Shown here piece after piece: positions 17,513 through 25,171 of a stretch of DNA of 64,000 bases. The notes beneath the pieces were generated by a model. It had not been told where the DNA came from. It ran no database searches and saw only the letters and a list, made by a program, of their open reading frames with translations. Source of the stretch: Cyclobacteriaceae bacterium (lineage in GTDB: Bacteria; Bacteroidota; Bacteroidia; Cytophagales; Cyclobacteriaceae); assembly GCA_028285445.1 (NCBI GenBank), contig JANQPQ010000010.1, forward strand, positions 1 through 64,000, in the 5' to 3' direction. The position numbers were made by a program, and so were the translations under genes. Numbering within the stretch: position 1 is the stretch's first letter; each line of letters begins with the position of its first letter.

Positions 17513-20500
17513 GTGAACTTAGCCGTTTGCCAGCACTGCGGAAATAAAAATGACGAGAAGTCCAGGTATTGCAAGTCATGCAAGCATGAGCTGGTGATGG
17601 TGTGTGATCAGTGTGAAAAGGAGAACCCCCCTCGGTTTAATTATTGTTACAGTTGTGCCGCCCCACTGTATTCAAAAGCATTTCTTCCGCGCAGGGAGGA
17701 AGAAGCAGAGGCAGAAAGACGTCAACTCACAGTAATGTTCTGTGACTTGGTAGGTTCTACCGCGCTCTCTGAAAAACTTGACCCCGAAGAGCTACGGGAT
17801 GTAGTGCAGAAGTACCAGGAAGTCTGCGGCAAAGAGATTGAGGAACTTGATGGATACATAGCCCAATATCTTGGTGATGGTATTTTGGTCTATTTCGGTT
17901 ACCCTACCGCCTATGAGGATGGGCCACATCGTGCCATAGCTGCGGCATTGAAAATAATCGAAGGGATAAAATCCCTAGCCAGTAAATTCATCATCAAAAC
18001 TAACATAGATATTGCGGTCCGAATCGGTATCCATACCGGCCTGGCAGTAATTGGCGACATTGGCCTGGGCAGTAAACGAGAAAGGTTGGCCCTTGGTGAG
18101 ACGCCAAATATCGCGGCGCGTATGCAAGGGTTGGCAGAACCAAACGGAATTATTGTTAGCGCAGATACCCATAGACTAACAGCAAAGCAGTTTGACTTCG
18201 AGAGTCGGGGGGAATTTACCGTTAAGGGAATTTCCCAACCCATCGAGGTTTATGAACCAACACAAGAGCATGGTCATTCACTTGACCTTCTTGAATCCGC
18301 TGACGATAAACGGAAACCTTTTGTTGGACGGGCCAGGGAGTTGGAACTTATCCAAAGCCACTGGTCTAATGTTAGCACTGGACAAGCAGATGTACTGTTG
18401 GTAAAAGGGTCAGCTGGGTTTGGTAAAACTCGGCTGGTTCGTGAGTTCATCTCAAATGTTGATGGTGATCACGAAAGGATGGTGACGCTCTGCTCATATT
18501 ATCATAATAAAAACGCCTATTACCCACTGTTGCGAATTCTTAACCGGGCTATTGATAATGAAGACGGAGATACTGCCCTCGATCGTCTGGAATCTTTACT
18601 GAATAGAAACAAGCTTGATCTGGGCCAAACCATACCCATTATTGCAGCTTTAGTAGACATTGACCTTGAGGATAGGTATGAACAACCCAGCCTTAGCGCC
18701 AGATTGATAAAACAGCATTCATTTGAGATTTTGGCCACACTTATCAGCAACGCTTCTTTACGAAATCCGGCCGTATTCATTGTTGAAGACCTGCAATGGG
18801 CAGATCCGACCACACTGGAATTTCTTGAGTTCCTTATTTCAAATCATACGAAGGTTCCGCTTCTTTATTTGTTTACTTATCGCCCGAGTTTTGAGAACCC
18901 CTGGAAAAATCGAAAATACACGGAAATTCAATGCAAGGCTCTTGATAAAGACCATACTACTCAACTTTCACGAGAGTTGCTCGATAAGAAAGGGTTGCCG
19001 GCAGAGCTAGAAAATGTGCTGCTACAAAAGACCAACGGTGTTCCGCTTTTTGTAGAAGAGTGGATAGGCATGATTAGAGATGTTGGTGTTATTAAAGAAC
19101 AGAATGGAACCTACGTTTTGGATGGCTCCCTTCCAGAACAGATGATTCCAAGCTCTTTGAAGGATCTTCTTACTGCAAAACTCGATCAACTTGGACCGGC
19201 AAAAGAAATAGCACAAATAGGTGCTGTGTTTGGGCGTGAGTTCTCGGTAGACGTTATTGAGTCAATATCTGGATTGGACTTTGAGGTAGTTTCTTCAAGG
19301 CTACTCATGCTAATTGATGCGGACCTACTTACCCTGCAGGGACAGGCTCCATATTTCGTAATGAGTTTTAAGCATGCATTAATGCAGGAGGAGGCCTACG
19401 AATTACTGTTGAAGAAAAAGAGGCAAGAATATCACCAAAGAATTGCGGAGGTCATGGAAAGTAGGTTTGCAGATTTTTGTAATTCCAACCCTGATTTCCT
19501 GGCCTTTCACTTTGGTAGGGCAGGAAATTTCGAAAAGTCAGTACAGTATTGGCAAAAAGCTGGCGTAAAATCTATAGAGAAGTCGGCTCAGGTTGAGGCC
19601 ATTCATTTCTTTAAGAAGGGCCTTTCTATGCTGAAGGAGTTTATGCCAGGTGCCAAGCGTGATGAGTATGAATTGCAACTAATGATGGGTTTGGCGCCGG
19701 CGCTGTTGGCTACAAAGGGTTATACACATCCTGAGGTTGAGGAGGCCTACGATCGCGCGCACCATCTTACCGATATTATTGATGACATGCCCCAGATATC
19801 TACCATCTACCGTGGCATGTGGGCACATCACCTGGTAAAAGCAAACCACAAAAAGGCAGAGAAAATTGCCAAGAAGCTTCGTAAGATTTCCGCAAAATCA
19901 GAGGATGTTCTGCTACATTACGAGTCGGCCAAGGCCATGGGTGGTACCCATTTCTGGATTGGCGATTTCAATAAATCAGCAGATGCATTGGCAGATGCGA
20001 TAAGCGCCTTTGATCCGGAAGTGCACTATAAGCATATATATCTTTTTTCCGAACACCCCTGCGTAAGTTGTCATACTTATGCCAGTCTTACATCGTGGAT
20101 GCTGGGGCAAGCCAGCGAGGCCACAAGAATCCTTGACATTGGCCTCGCATATGCCAATAAATTGAATCATCCTTTCAGCATCGCTTATGCAAATGCAATT
20201 GGATCGTTAGTTTATCAGTTTAATGGTAATACTGATCAAGCTACCAGGCATGCTGATACATCTTTTGAGATTTCTCAGAAGTATGGCTATGCATTTTGGA
20301 TGCTTATTGCGGGCGTAATCAGGGCCTGGGCTCAATTGGAGATCAACAGATCTTCAGAGAACCTCGAAAAGTACAAATCTGCGATTGAAGTGTTATCTGG
20401 TTCGGGGGCCAGAATTTGGTTAGGATCGCAGTGGACCACTCTAGCCGATTACTACTTGCAAATGAGCAGAATCGAAGAGGGTTTTGACACTATTAATAAG

Positions 20501-20797
20501 GCTAAGTCTCTTTTTGAAGATACTGCAGAAGGTTTTCACCTGCCGGAGGTTTTTAGAGTTGAAGGACTTTTGGAATTAGCTAATGGCAACCAGGATGAGG
20601 GACAATCTCTTTTGAAGGAGTCCTGGAAAATAGCAAATGGAAGGGGGAGTTCTTACCTGGAGATCAGAGCGTTGGCGGACCTAGTTAAACATACTACAGA
20701 TGGAGAGTGGCCGAAGTTGCTTACAACCCGACTTCAAGATATGGAACATGAAAACAATGCAGATATTGGCCGGGCTAAATCAATATTAGAAGCCTAA
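17513..20797 (+). CDS. Zinc-ribbon / class III nucleotidyl cyclase / AAA ATPase / TPR signalling protein
   Basis: This cytoplasmic protein has 1094 residues and a GTG start. Residues 6-48 carry eight cysteines in CxxC pairs (6/9, 20/23, 31/34, 45/48), forming two zinc ribbons. Residues ~70-250 form a class III cyclase domain with both metal aspartates (D78 in FCDLVGST, D122 in LGDGILVYFG) and the NIAAR transition-state motif (N199, R203), so it may be active. Residues ~265-560 are a predicted ATPase with Walker A GSAGFGKT (299-306) and VEDLQWADP. The rest is TPR-like. The architecture is a known multidomain family whose targets are mostly unknown. Substrate choice (ATP or GTP) cannot be called. 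It converges on the next gene with a 4-bp overlap of stop codons. Confidence 0.85.
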   Translation: MNLAVCQHCGNKNDEKSRYCKSCKHELVMVCDQCEKENPPRFNYCYSCAAPLYSKAFLPRREEEAEAERRQLTVMFCDLVGSTALSEKLDPEELRDVVQKYQEVCGKEIEELDGYIAQYLGDGILVYFGYPTAYEDGPHRAIAAALKIIEGIKSLASKFIIKTNIDIAVRIGIHTGLAVIGDIGLGSKRERLALGETPNIAARMQGLAEPNGIIVSADTHRLTAKQFDFESRGEFTVKGISQPIEVYEPTQEHGHSLDLLESADDKRKPFVGRARELELIQSHWSNVSTGQADVLLVKGSAGFGKTRLVREFISNVDGDHERMVTLCSYYHNKNAYYPLLRILNRAIDNEDGDTALDRLESLLNRNKLDLGQTIPIIAALVDIDLEDRYEQPSLSARLIKQHSFEILATLISNASLRNPAVFIVEDLQWADPTTLEFLEFLISNHTKVPLLYLFTYRPSFENPWKNRKYTEIQCKALDKDHTTQLSRELLDKKGLPAELENVLLQKTNGVPLFVEEWIGMIRDVGVIKEQNGTYVLDGSLPEQMIPSSLKDLLTAKLDQLGPAKEIAQIGAVFGREFSVDVIESISGLDFEVVSSRLLMLIDADLLTLQGQAPYFVMSFKHALMQEEAYELLLKKKRQEYHQRIAEVMESRFADFCNSNPDFLAFHFGRAGNFEKSVQYWQKAGVKSIEKSAQVEAIHFFKKGLSMLKEFMPGAKRDEYELQLMMGLAPALLATKGYTHPEVEEAYDRAHHLTDIIDDMPQISTIYRGMWAHHLVKANHKKAEKIAKKLRKISAKSEDVLLHYESAKAMGGTHFWIGDFNKSADALADAISAFDPEVHYKHIYLFSEHPCVSCHTYASLTSWMLGQASEATRILDIGLAYANKLNHPFSIAYANAIGSLVYQFNGNTDQATRHADTSFEISQKYGYAFWMLIAGVIRAWAQLEINRSSENLEKYKSAIEVLSGSGARIWLGSQWTTLADYYLQMSRIEEGFDTINKAKSLFEDTAEGFHLPEVFRVEGLLELANGNQDEGQSLLKESWKIANGRGSSYLEIRALADLVKHTTDGEWPKLLTTRLQDMEHENNADIGRAKSILEA

Positions 20798-21519
20798 AGG
20801 GATTCAAGTAGGCGACTGGCGTTGGAGGTATGCTTACTTTGCACCGCAATGATCTTCTCTAGTTGCTCTCTGGCCTTCTCAGGCATATCAGTTTTCAGGT
20901 AGGTCATGGCGAGATACCAGGCAGCGTCATCACCAAACTTCTCATTAATATCTATTTGGCTTAGAGATTCTATCGCCGCTGCATAATCATTAACCTCCAG
21001 GTACGATACTCCGAGATAGATATAAAGCTCAGTTTGTTCCGGGTCAGAATCGACAGCCTCAGCGAAGAGTATTGCAGCTTGCGCGTAATTACCTTGGCTG
21101 TACTGAATGTTTGCTTCAGACTGAGGGCCTCCGCTGGTTCCTCTGGTAATGCTTTTCGCTGGGTAAGGAGAGTAAAACTCGTCAAAGCCAGATGGGGTAC
21201 TAAAGAAAATATTAATCAGGAAGAAGGCCGCCACCGCAAGCAGAGCAATGGATGCGGCGATTGGCCATACTCGAAATGACCCTCCTCTTGGAGTTTCTTC
21301 TGACAATTCTACCTCGGAGCTTATTTCCTGTAATGTATCCCTTAGCGATTTCTCATCTGATGGAGAAAATGCTTCATTCAGTTCGCGATGAATTTCTACT
21401 TCTTTGCGAAGCTCTTCATCTTCTCGCAACTTTTCCTGAAAATCACGTAGTTCCTGGTCTTTTAGATTACCACCCAGGTACAACTCAATAGTTTCAAAGA
21501 GTTCCTCCTTTGACTTCAT
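20794..21519 (-). CDS. TPR-containing membrane protein, likely anti-sigma partner of the ECF sigma at 21536
   Basis: This 241-residue protein has an acidic N-terminal cytosolic region (~95 residues, MKSKEELFETIELYLGGNLK) resembling the sigma-binding part of Bacteroidota anti-sigma proteins. One transmembrane helix follows (PIAASIALLAVAAFFLINIF), then about 120 periplasmic residues with two to three TPR motifs (QGNYAQAAILFAEAV, DPEQTELYIYLGVSYLEV). It follows the sigma gene by 16 bp on the same strand. The anti-sigma role is inferred from order and topology. Confidence 0.68.
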   Translation of the reverse strand: MKSKEELFETIELYLGGNLKDQELRDFQEKLREDEELRKEVEIHRELNEAFSPSDEKSLRDTLQEISSEVELSEETPRGGSFRVWPIAASIALLAVAAFFLINIFFSTPSGFDEFYSPYPAKSITRGTSGGPQSEANIQYSQGNYAQAAILFAEAVDSDPEQTELYIYLGVSYLEVNDYAAAIESLSQIDINEKFGDDAAWYLAMTYLKTDMPEKAREQLEKIIAVQSKHTSNASRLLESL

Positions 21520-21535
21520 TTCCTGCTATCCGTAA

Positions 21536-22102
21536 TTAGTCGTTCGTTGTGGCCAGCTCGTTAAAGCCGGGTTCTGCTTTCACAAGATCAACTAATTTCG
21601 ACTTACATTCAAATTTCTTTTTTCTGGCATAGGATTCAGAGTATCCCATTTCTTCGGCAATATCCTTCATTTTTGCTCCATCAAAGAACATTGATAACAC
21701 CTTTTTGCATTCATCACTTAATTTTTCGAAGCTCTCCTTATAAATACGAAAACGTTCATTTTGTTCTATATGACGAAAAACATCTCCATCAAGTTCAATT
21801 TCATCTAATTCCTTAGTTTGTTGAACCATTCTTTTCTTTCTCCTTAGACGAGATTGCCAAATATTTTTTGATACCGCAAATAGATATGTTTCGACCGTGC
21901 AGCTAAGTGTGAATTGGTCATTTTGGAACTTCCGATGGACCACAATAATAGCATCCTGGAATACATCCTCCGCCTCTTGGGTTGAGCCTGAGTTCCGCTC
22001 CACGTAACGACTGATTTTTGGCAAGTTCTGCTTATAGATATCCGATAATACCTTGCGATGGCCCTCCCTTATTCCCGCAATAAGCTCCTCTTGTTTATTC
22101 AT
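21536..22102 (-). CDS. ECF-type RNA polymerase sigma factor
   Basis: This 188-residue protein has sigma region 2 (GSTQEAEDVFQDAIIVVHRK), a YLFAVSKNIWQSRLRRKKR segment and a region 4 helix-turn-helix (GAKMKDIAEEMGYSESYARK). It is first in a two-gene unit with the membrane TPR protein, which probably restrains it. Its target genes are unknown. It differs enough from the sigma at 14690 to be a separate subgroup, with longer basic linkers. Confidence 0.85.
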   Translation of the reverse strand: MNKQEELIAGIREGHRKVLSDIYKQNLPKISRYVERNSGSTQEAEDVFQDAIIVVHRKFQNDQFTLSCTVETYLFAVSKNIWQSRLRRKKRMVQQTKELDEIELDGDVFRHIEQNERFRIYKESFEKLSDECKKVLSMFFDGAKMKDIAEEMGYSESYARKKKFECKSKLVDLVKAEPGFNELATTND

Positions 22103-22344
22103 TTGTTAATGTACCTACTTTGCTTCTTGTTACCCCACTGTCTCCTATATGATCGGTAAGTTAACAATAATCTGAAAATTGTGTTTAAATAATATTCTAT
22201 GTAATTATTGTAATAAGTCTAATTACTAGAATAATTCCTTGGCTGATCTCTTGATTTCGGTATTAGGTTGATTTTCAGTATTCTATATTCAAACTGCGAA
22301 TATAGAAAAGTTATGTAAGGAAAGTGCTGAACCTTGTTCGCATA
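22103..22344. other. AT-rich intergenic region with a 10-bp inverted repeat
   Basis: No coding frame is convincing here. The one feature is a perfect inverted repeat: TTCTATATTC at 22281-22290 and GAATATAGAA at 22298-22307, separated by 7 bp, about 38 bp past the stop of the 22345 gene. It has no U-tract on either strand, so it is either a poor terminator or a protein-binding site. The sigma promoter should lie at the left of this stretch, but no exact TAnnTTTG is seen. Confidence 0.5.
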
Positions 22345-22803
22345 TTATTGAACCACTACCTGTTTAGTGAGGCCTTCTACCGAAATATGATTGGTGGCTT
22401 CCTGTTCCAACTTGGAGGTCCAGCATTGAAGATACAGTATTACATCCTCCTTTACGTTGCACCTCAGAGACCGTTGGGTTGGTGGAAGCAGTGCCAATAC
22501 CTTCGGGTCGCTCAGGGTTTCCAGATGTTTGAGATCAGATATTGTCAATCCAGCATCAAGCATTATTGAAATGATCTCATCCATTTTAAACCCACTACTA
22601 GGGCAGTATTCTTGTACCTGTTCATTCCAATCTCCATATCTCTGCATTGCAAAGGTATGAATGTCGGATTTGCTGTATTTTGTTAGCTCCTGGGCCAGGT
22701 ATCCGCAGTTGCAACTACCCATGTGCCCCCACTGGTAGTCGTGGCCTGTTCTCAGCCTTTTTACTGTTCTCCGGAGGGCCTCAATTAGATAATAACGGGT
22801 CAT
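22345..22803 (-). CDS. Conserved-looking hypothetical cytosolic protein with H/C cluster
   Basis: The product has 152 residues. The open frame runs further upstream to 23169, but that extension has no protein character. ATG 22803 is preceded by AAGGAG at good spacing and starts a plausible protein (MTRYYLIEALRRTVKRL). H21, H27, C31 and C33 lie in a compact WGHMGSCNCGYL segment that could bind a metal; C67 follows. There is no signal peptide or membrane helix. I do not recognise the family. It is divergent from the THX gene. Confidence 0.65.
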   Translation of the reverse strand: MTRYYLIEALRRTVKRLRTGHDYQWGHMGSCNCGYLAQELTKYSKSDIHTFAMQRYGDWNEQVQEYCPSSGFKMDEIISIMLDAGLTISDLKHLETLSDPKVLALLPPTQRSLRCNVKEDVILYLQCWTSKLEQEATNHISVEGLTKQVVVQ

Positions 22804-22998
22804 GATTTTGAAATTCTCCTTACCCCAATGTACAATATTTGATAAAGTTAAAGAAGAGGTAGCAGTAGCAAATGTTATTAATAATACATGAGTTAGAAAC
22901 TGAACAAATGATATATTCGATTTGGAGACCGCAAGCTCAATTTTTGCGATTAATGCGCTTTTTCGTGTATCTTGGATAAGATTTAACTGAAACTTAAC

Positions 22999-23442
22999 AT
23001 GGGAAAAGGCGACAAGAAAACAACAAAAGGTAAAATAAAGAAGGGAACATTTGGAGTGTCTAGATCGAGGCAAAAAATAAAGGCGCGAAGGCAGCGAAGG
23101 TTGGGGTTGGTGCCCGTTGCAACCACTTCCAAGCCAAAAGCAGCTGCTAAGCCTAAGCGGAAGTCGCAAAAAGTTGAGGAACCAGTAGCACAGGTGGAAG
23201 AAGTAAAGGAAGAGGTAGCAGTGGAGGTTACAGATGAGCAGGTTGAAGCAGCCGTAGAAGAAACAAAAGGGGCTAAGACTGAGAAGGGGGATAAGAAAGA
23301 AGAATCAAAAGCTAAGAAGGAGCCTGCTAAGAAACCTGCTGCCAAGAAGCCAGCAGCGAAGAAGACTCCTGCAAAGAAAGCACCTGCCAAAGCTGCAGCC
23401 AAAACTACCGCTGCCAAGAAGAAGGCGCCGCCTAAAAAGTAA
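22999..23442 (+). CDS. Ribosomal protein THX with a long Lys/Ala-rich tail
   Basis: The first ~25 residues (MGKGDKKTTKGKIKKGTFGV) are the small 30S protein THX, which binds the head of the small subunit near 16S rRNA. THX is normally a very short basic peptide. Here it is 147 residues. After the THX core comes a basic stretch, then an acidic middle (residues ~55-95, rich in Glu and Val). The C-terminal ~45 residues consist of AAKKPAAKK-type repeats resembling bacterial histone H1-like tails. The frame is continuous with no sign of sequencing error. Whether the tail binds rRNA, DNA or nothing specific is unknown. Confidence 0.82.
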   Translation: MGKGDKKTTKGKIKKGTFGVSRSRQKIKARRQRRLGLVPVATTSKPKAAAKPKRKSQKVEEPVAQVEEVKEEVAVEVTDEQVEAAVEETKGAKTEKGDKKEESKAKKEPAKKPAAKKPAAKKTPAKKAPAKAAAKTTAAKKKAPPKK

Positions 23443-23455
23443 ATCAGCCAAAATA

Positions 23456-23486
23456 TTTTGGAATGACATTCTTTTGTTTACTTTTG
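23456..23486 (+). promoter_or_regulatory. Promoter of the trp operon (TTTTG-N18-TACTTTTG)
   Basis: A -33 box TTTTG at 23456-23460 and a -7 box TACTTTTG at 23479-23486 are separated by 18 bp. This is a near-perfect Bacteroidota housekeeping promoter. Only six bases separate the -7 box from the ATG of the first trp leader peptide, so transcription should start at or next to that ATG. Confidence 0.75.
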
Positions 23487-23492
23487 AAATTC

Positions 23493-23552
23493 ATGAACGG
23501 AATTAATACTTATAACAATTGGTGGTGGCAAAGGAATTACTCCTTCGCGTGA
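23493..23552 (+). CDS. trpL: trp leader peptide 1 (three consecutive Trp codons)
   Basis: A 19-residue frame, MNGINTYNNWWWQRNYSFA, has three consecutive TGG codons at 23520-23528 and is followed by a terminator hairpin 28 bp after its stop. This is the layout of a ribosome-sensing trp attenuator. GCAAAGGA (23528-23535) can pair with TCCTTCGC (23541-23548, one mismatch) behind the Trp codons. GCGTGAGC (23547-23554, spanning the stop) can pair with GCACACGC (23586-23593, one mismatch) inside the terminator, forming a candidate antiterminator. The mRNA is probably leaderless. The leader peptide and terminator are clear; the antiterminator pairing is weaker than in leader 2. Confidence 0.85.
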   Translation: MNGINTYNNWWWQRNYSFA

Positions 23553-23580
23553 GCTGTCTTTGTTTAAGTTGAAAATATGA

Positions 23581-23603
23581 AGCCTGCACACGCAGGCTTT
23601 TTT
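23581..23603 (+). terminator. Attenuator terminator of trp leader 1
   Basis: Stem AGCCTGC (23581-23587), loop ACAC, stem GCAGGCT (23592-23598), then T's to 23603. It is intrinsic in form and placed between leader 1 and leader 2. Confidence 0.88.
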
Positions 23604-23617
23604 ATTTATAAAGAAAA

Positions 23618-23683
23618 ATGAAGATAGGTTATACAGATTCAATTAACTGGTGGTGGACCAAACGATGTGTGCCGAGAGATTAG
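23618..23683 (+). CDS. trp leader peptide 2 (three consecutive Trp codons)
   Basis: A second frame of 21 residues starts MKIGYTDSINWWWTKR and ends VPRD, with three TGG codons at 23648-23656. The upstream context (TTATAAAGAAAA) is the A-rich type used for translation starts in Bacteroidota; no second promoter box is visible. GAGAGATTAG (23674-23683, including the stop codon) pairs with CTGATCTCTC (23716-23725) over 10 bp with one U-G wobble, which would break the terminator. A ribosome stalled on the Trp codons leaves this region free; one that reaches the stop covers it. It is a complete second attenuator in series with the first. Confidence 0.87.
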   Translation: MKIGYTDSINWWWTKRCVPRD

Positions 23684-23708
23684 CATGGACGGTCCCCTAT
23701 TGTCAAAA

Positions 23709-23740
23709 AGGCCCCCTGATCTCTCAGGAGGCCTTTTTTT
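23709..23740 (+). terminator. Attenuator terminator of trp leader 2
   Basis: AGGCCCCCTGA (23709-23719) pairs with TCAGGAGGCCT (23724-23734) with one C-A mismatch and a four-base loop, followed by T's to 23740. It lies 18 bp before the trpE start. Confidence 0.9.
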
Positions 23741-23758
23741 ATTCCACAAAAATCTAAA

Positions 23759-25171
23759 ATGAAAAAAATAGCAGTAAAAACCAGATACAAAAAGTTATTG
23801 GCAGACATGCAAACCCCGGTTGGCATTTATTATAGATTAAGAGATAGATTTTCCCATAGTATCCTTATGGAGAGTTCAGACTATAACGGGGAGCAGAATA
23901 GCATGTCGTATATATGCTTCCATCCCATTGCAGGTTTTAAACTGGTTGCAGGAGTTCTGGAGTTGCAGCTACCCAATGGAAAGCGAGAGTTGCAACCGGT
24001 CTCAGAAAATGATTTGGTTGTTGATTTGTTTCAGGAATTTCTCGAGTGCTTTACGGTCGAGCAGGAACTAGGGGAGGTGGCCCATTGTGGTGTATTTGGG
24101 CATACATCCTTTGAAGCGGTAAGGCATTTTGAAGACATCGAGTTTACAGAACTCGATGTCATTCCTGAAATGCACTACCAATTTTTCAGCTTCGTAATTG
24201 CAATCGATCATTTCAAAGATGAACTCTACATTATTGAGCATCAGGTTGAAGGTCTGGCAAATGAGTATGCAATTGATGACATTCTCACCTTAATCAACAA
24301 CAGGAATTACAGTCAACAAGATTTTGCTCTAGATGGTGAGGAGACGAGTAACTATTCTGATGAAGAGTTCCTACAGATTGTCAGGAGAGGTAAGGAACAC
24401 TGCCAAAGAGGAGACGTTTTCCAGGTAGTGTTTTCCAGGCATTTTAAAAGGCCATTTGCTGGCGATGAATTCAACGTTTATAGGGCGTTAAGATCTATAA
24501 ATCCATCGCCCTATCTATTTTATTTCGACTATGGCGACTATAGAGTTTTTGGCTCTTCGCCAGAAGCACAGCTGGTGATAAAGGATACTACCGCATCTCT
24601 TTTTCCTATTGCGGGTACATACAAAAGAACAGGCGACAGCAAAAATGACTCTCTGTTAGCCAAAAAACTTGCTAGCGATACCAAAGAGAATGCAGAGCAT
24701 GTTATGCTGCTGGATCTTGCGCGCAACGACCTGACCAAACATGCTCAGGGAGTAGCAGTGGAAATCAACCAGGAAATTCAATATTACTCACATGTGATGC
24801 ATATGGTTTCGAAAGTTACTGGAACGATAGCGGCGCAAACCTCTGCCATTCGAATGGCTGCTGATACTTTTCCTGCTGGCACACTTTCCGGTGCACCAAA
24901 ATACAGGGCACTGGAGTTAATACGAGACTATGAAAATCAACCCCGAGGATTTTATGGCGGTGCAATTGGCTTCCTAGGTTTCAACGGCGATTACAACCAT
25001 GCCATTATGATTCGGTCGTTTATGAGTCGTAACAATTCGCTGCATTATCAAGCAGGCGCCGGTATAGTTGCCAAGTCAAGCCCGGATAGTGAGCTGGCAG
25101 AAGTAGACAACAAACTATCGGCATTAAGGCAAGCTTTAGAAGTGGCCTCAGAATTAAATGAGAGGAGATGA
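23759..25171 (+). CDS. trpE: Anthranilate synthase component I
   Basis: This 470-residue chorismate-binding enzyme makes anthranilate from chorismate using ammonia from TrpG, the first committed step of tryptophan synthesis. Hallmarks are GDVFQVVFSRHF, INPSPYLFYFDYGDY, FGSSPEAQLV, PIAGTYKRTG, the LARNDL block, FPAGTLSGAPKYRALELI and the C-terminal QAGAGIVAKSSPDSELAE. It is the first structural gene after two attenuators. It overlaps trpG by 4 bp, as expected for subunits made in equal amounts. Confidence 0.96.
   Translation: MKKIAVKTRYKKLLADMQTPVGIYYRLRDRFSHSILMESSDYNGEQNSMSYICFHPIAGFKLVAGVLELQLPNGKRELQPVSENDLVVDLFQEFLECFTVEQELGEVAHCGVFGHTSFEAVRHFEDIEFTELDVIPEMHYQFFSFVIAIDHFKDELYIIEHQVEGLANEYAIDDILTLINNRNYSQQDFALDGEETSNYSDEEFLQIVRRGKEHCQRGDVFQVVFSRHFKRPFAGDEFNVYRALRSINPSPYLFYFDYGDYRVFGSSPEAQLVIKDTTASLFPIAGTYKRTGDSKNDSLLAKKLASDTKENAEHVMLLDLARNDLTKHAQGVAVEINQEIQYYSHVMHMVSKVTGTIAAQTSAIRMAADTFPAGTLSGAPKYRALELIRDYENQPRGFYGGAIGFLGFNGDYNHAIMIRSFMSRNNSLHYQAGAGIVAKSSPDSELAEVDNKLSALRQALEVASELNERR

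Noticed and set aside
22804-23169. Upstream extension of the 22345 minus-strand gene to 274 residues
   Set aside because: The extension overlaps the THX gene, has biased low-complexity composition, and a good ribosome site precedes the internal ATG at 22803.
22983-23417. Minus-strand frame of 144 codons rich in Ala, Phe and Ser
   Set aside because: It is the complement of the Lys/Ala-rich tail of THX and has no protein-like features.
23618-23683. Second Trp frame as a chance ORF in the trpE leader
   Set aside because: Three consecutive TGG codons, a stop overlapping a 10-bp antiterminator arm and a following terminator are too much for chance.
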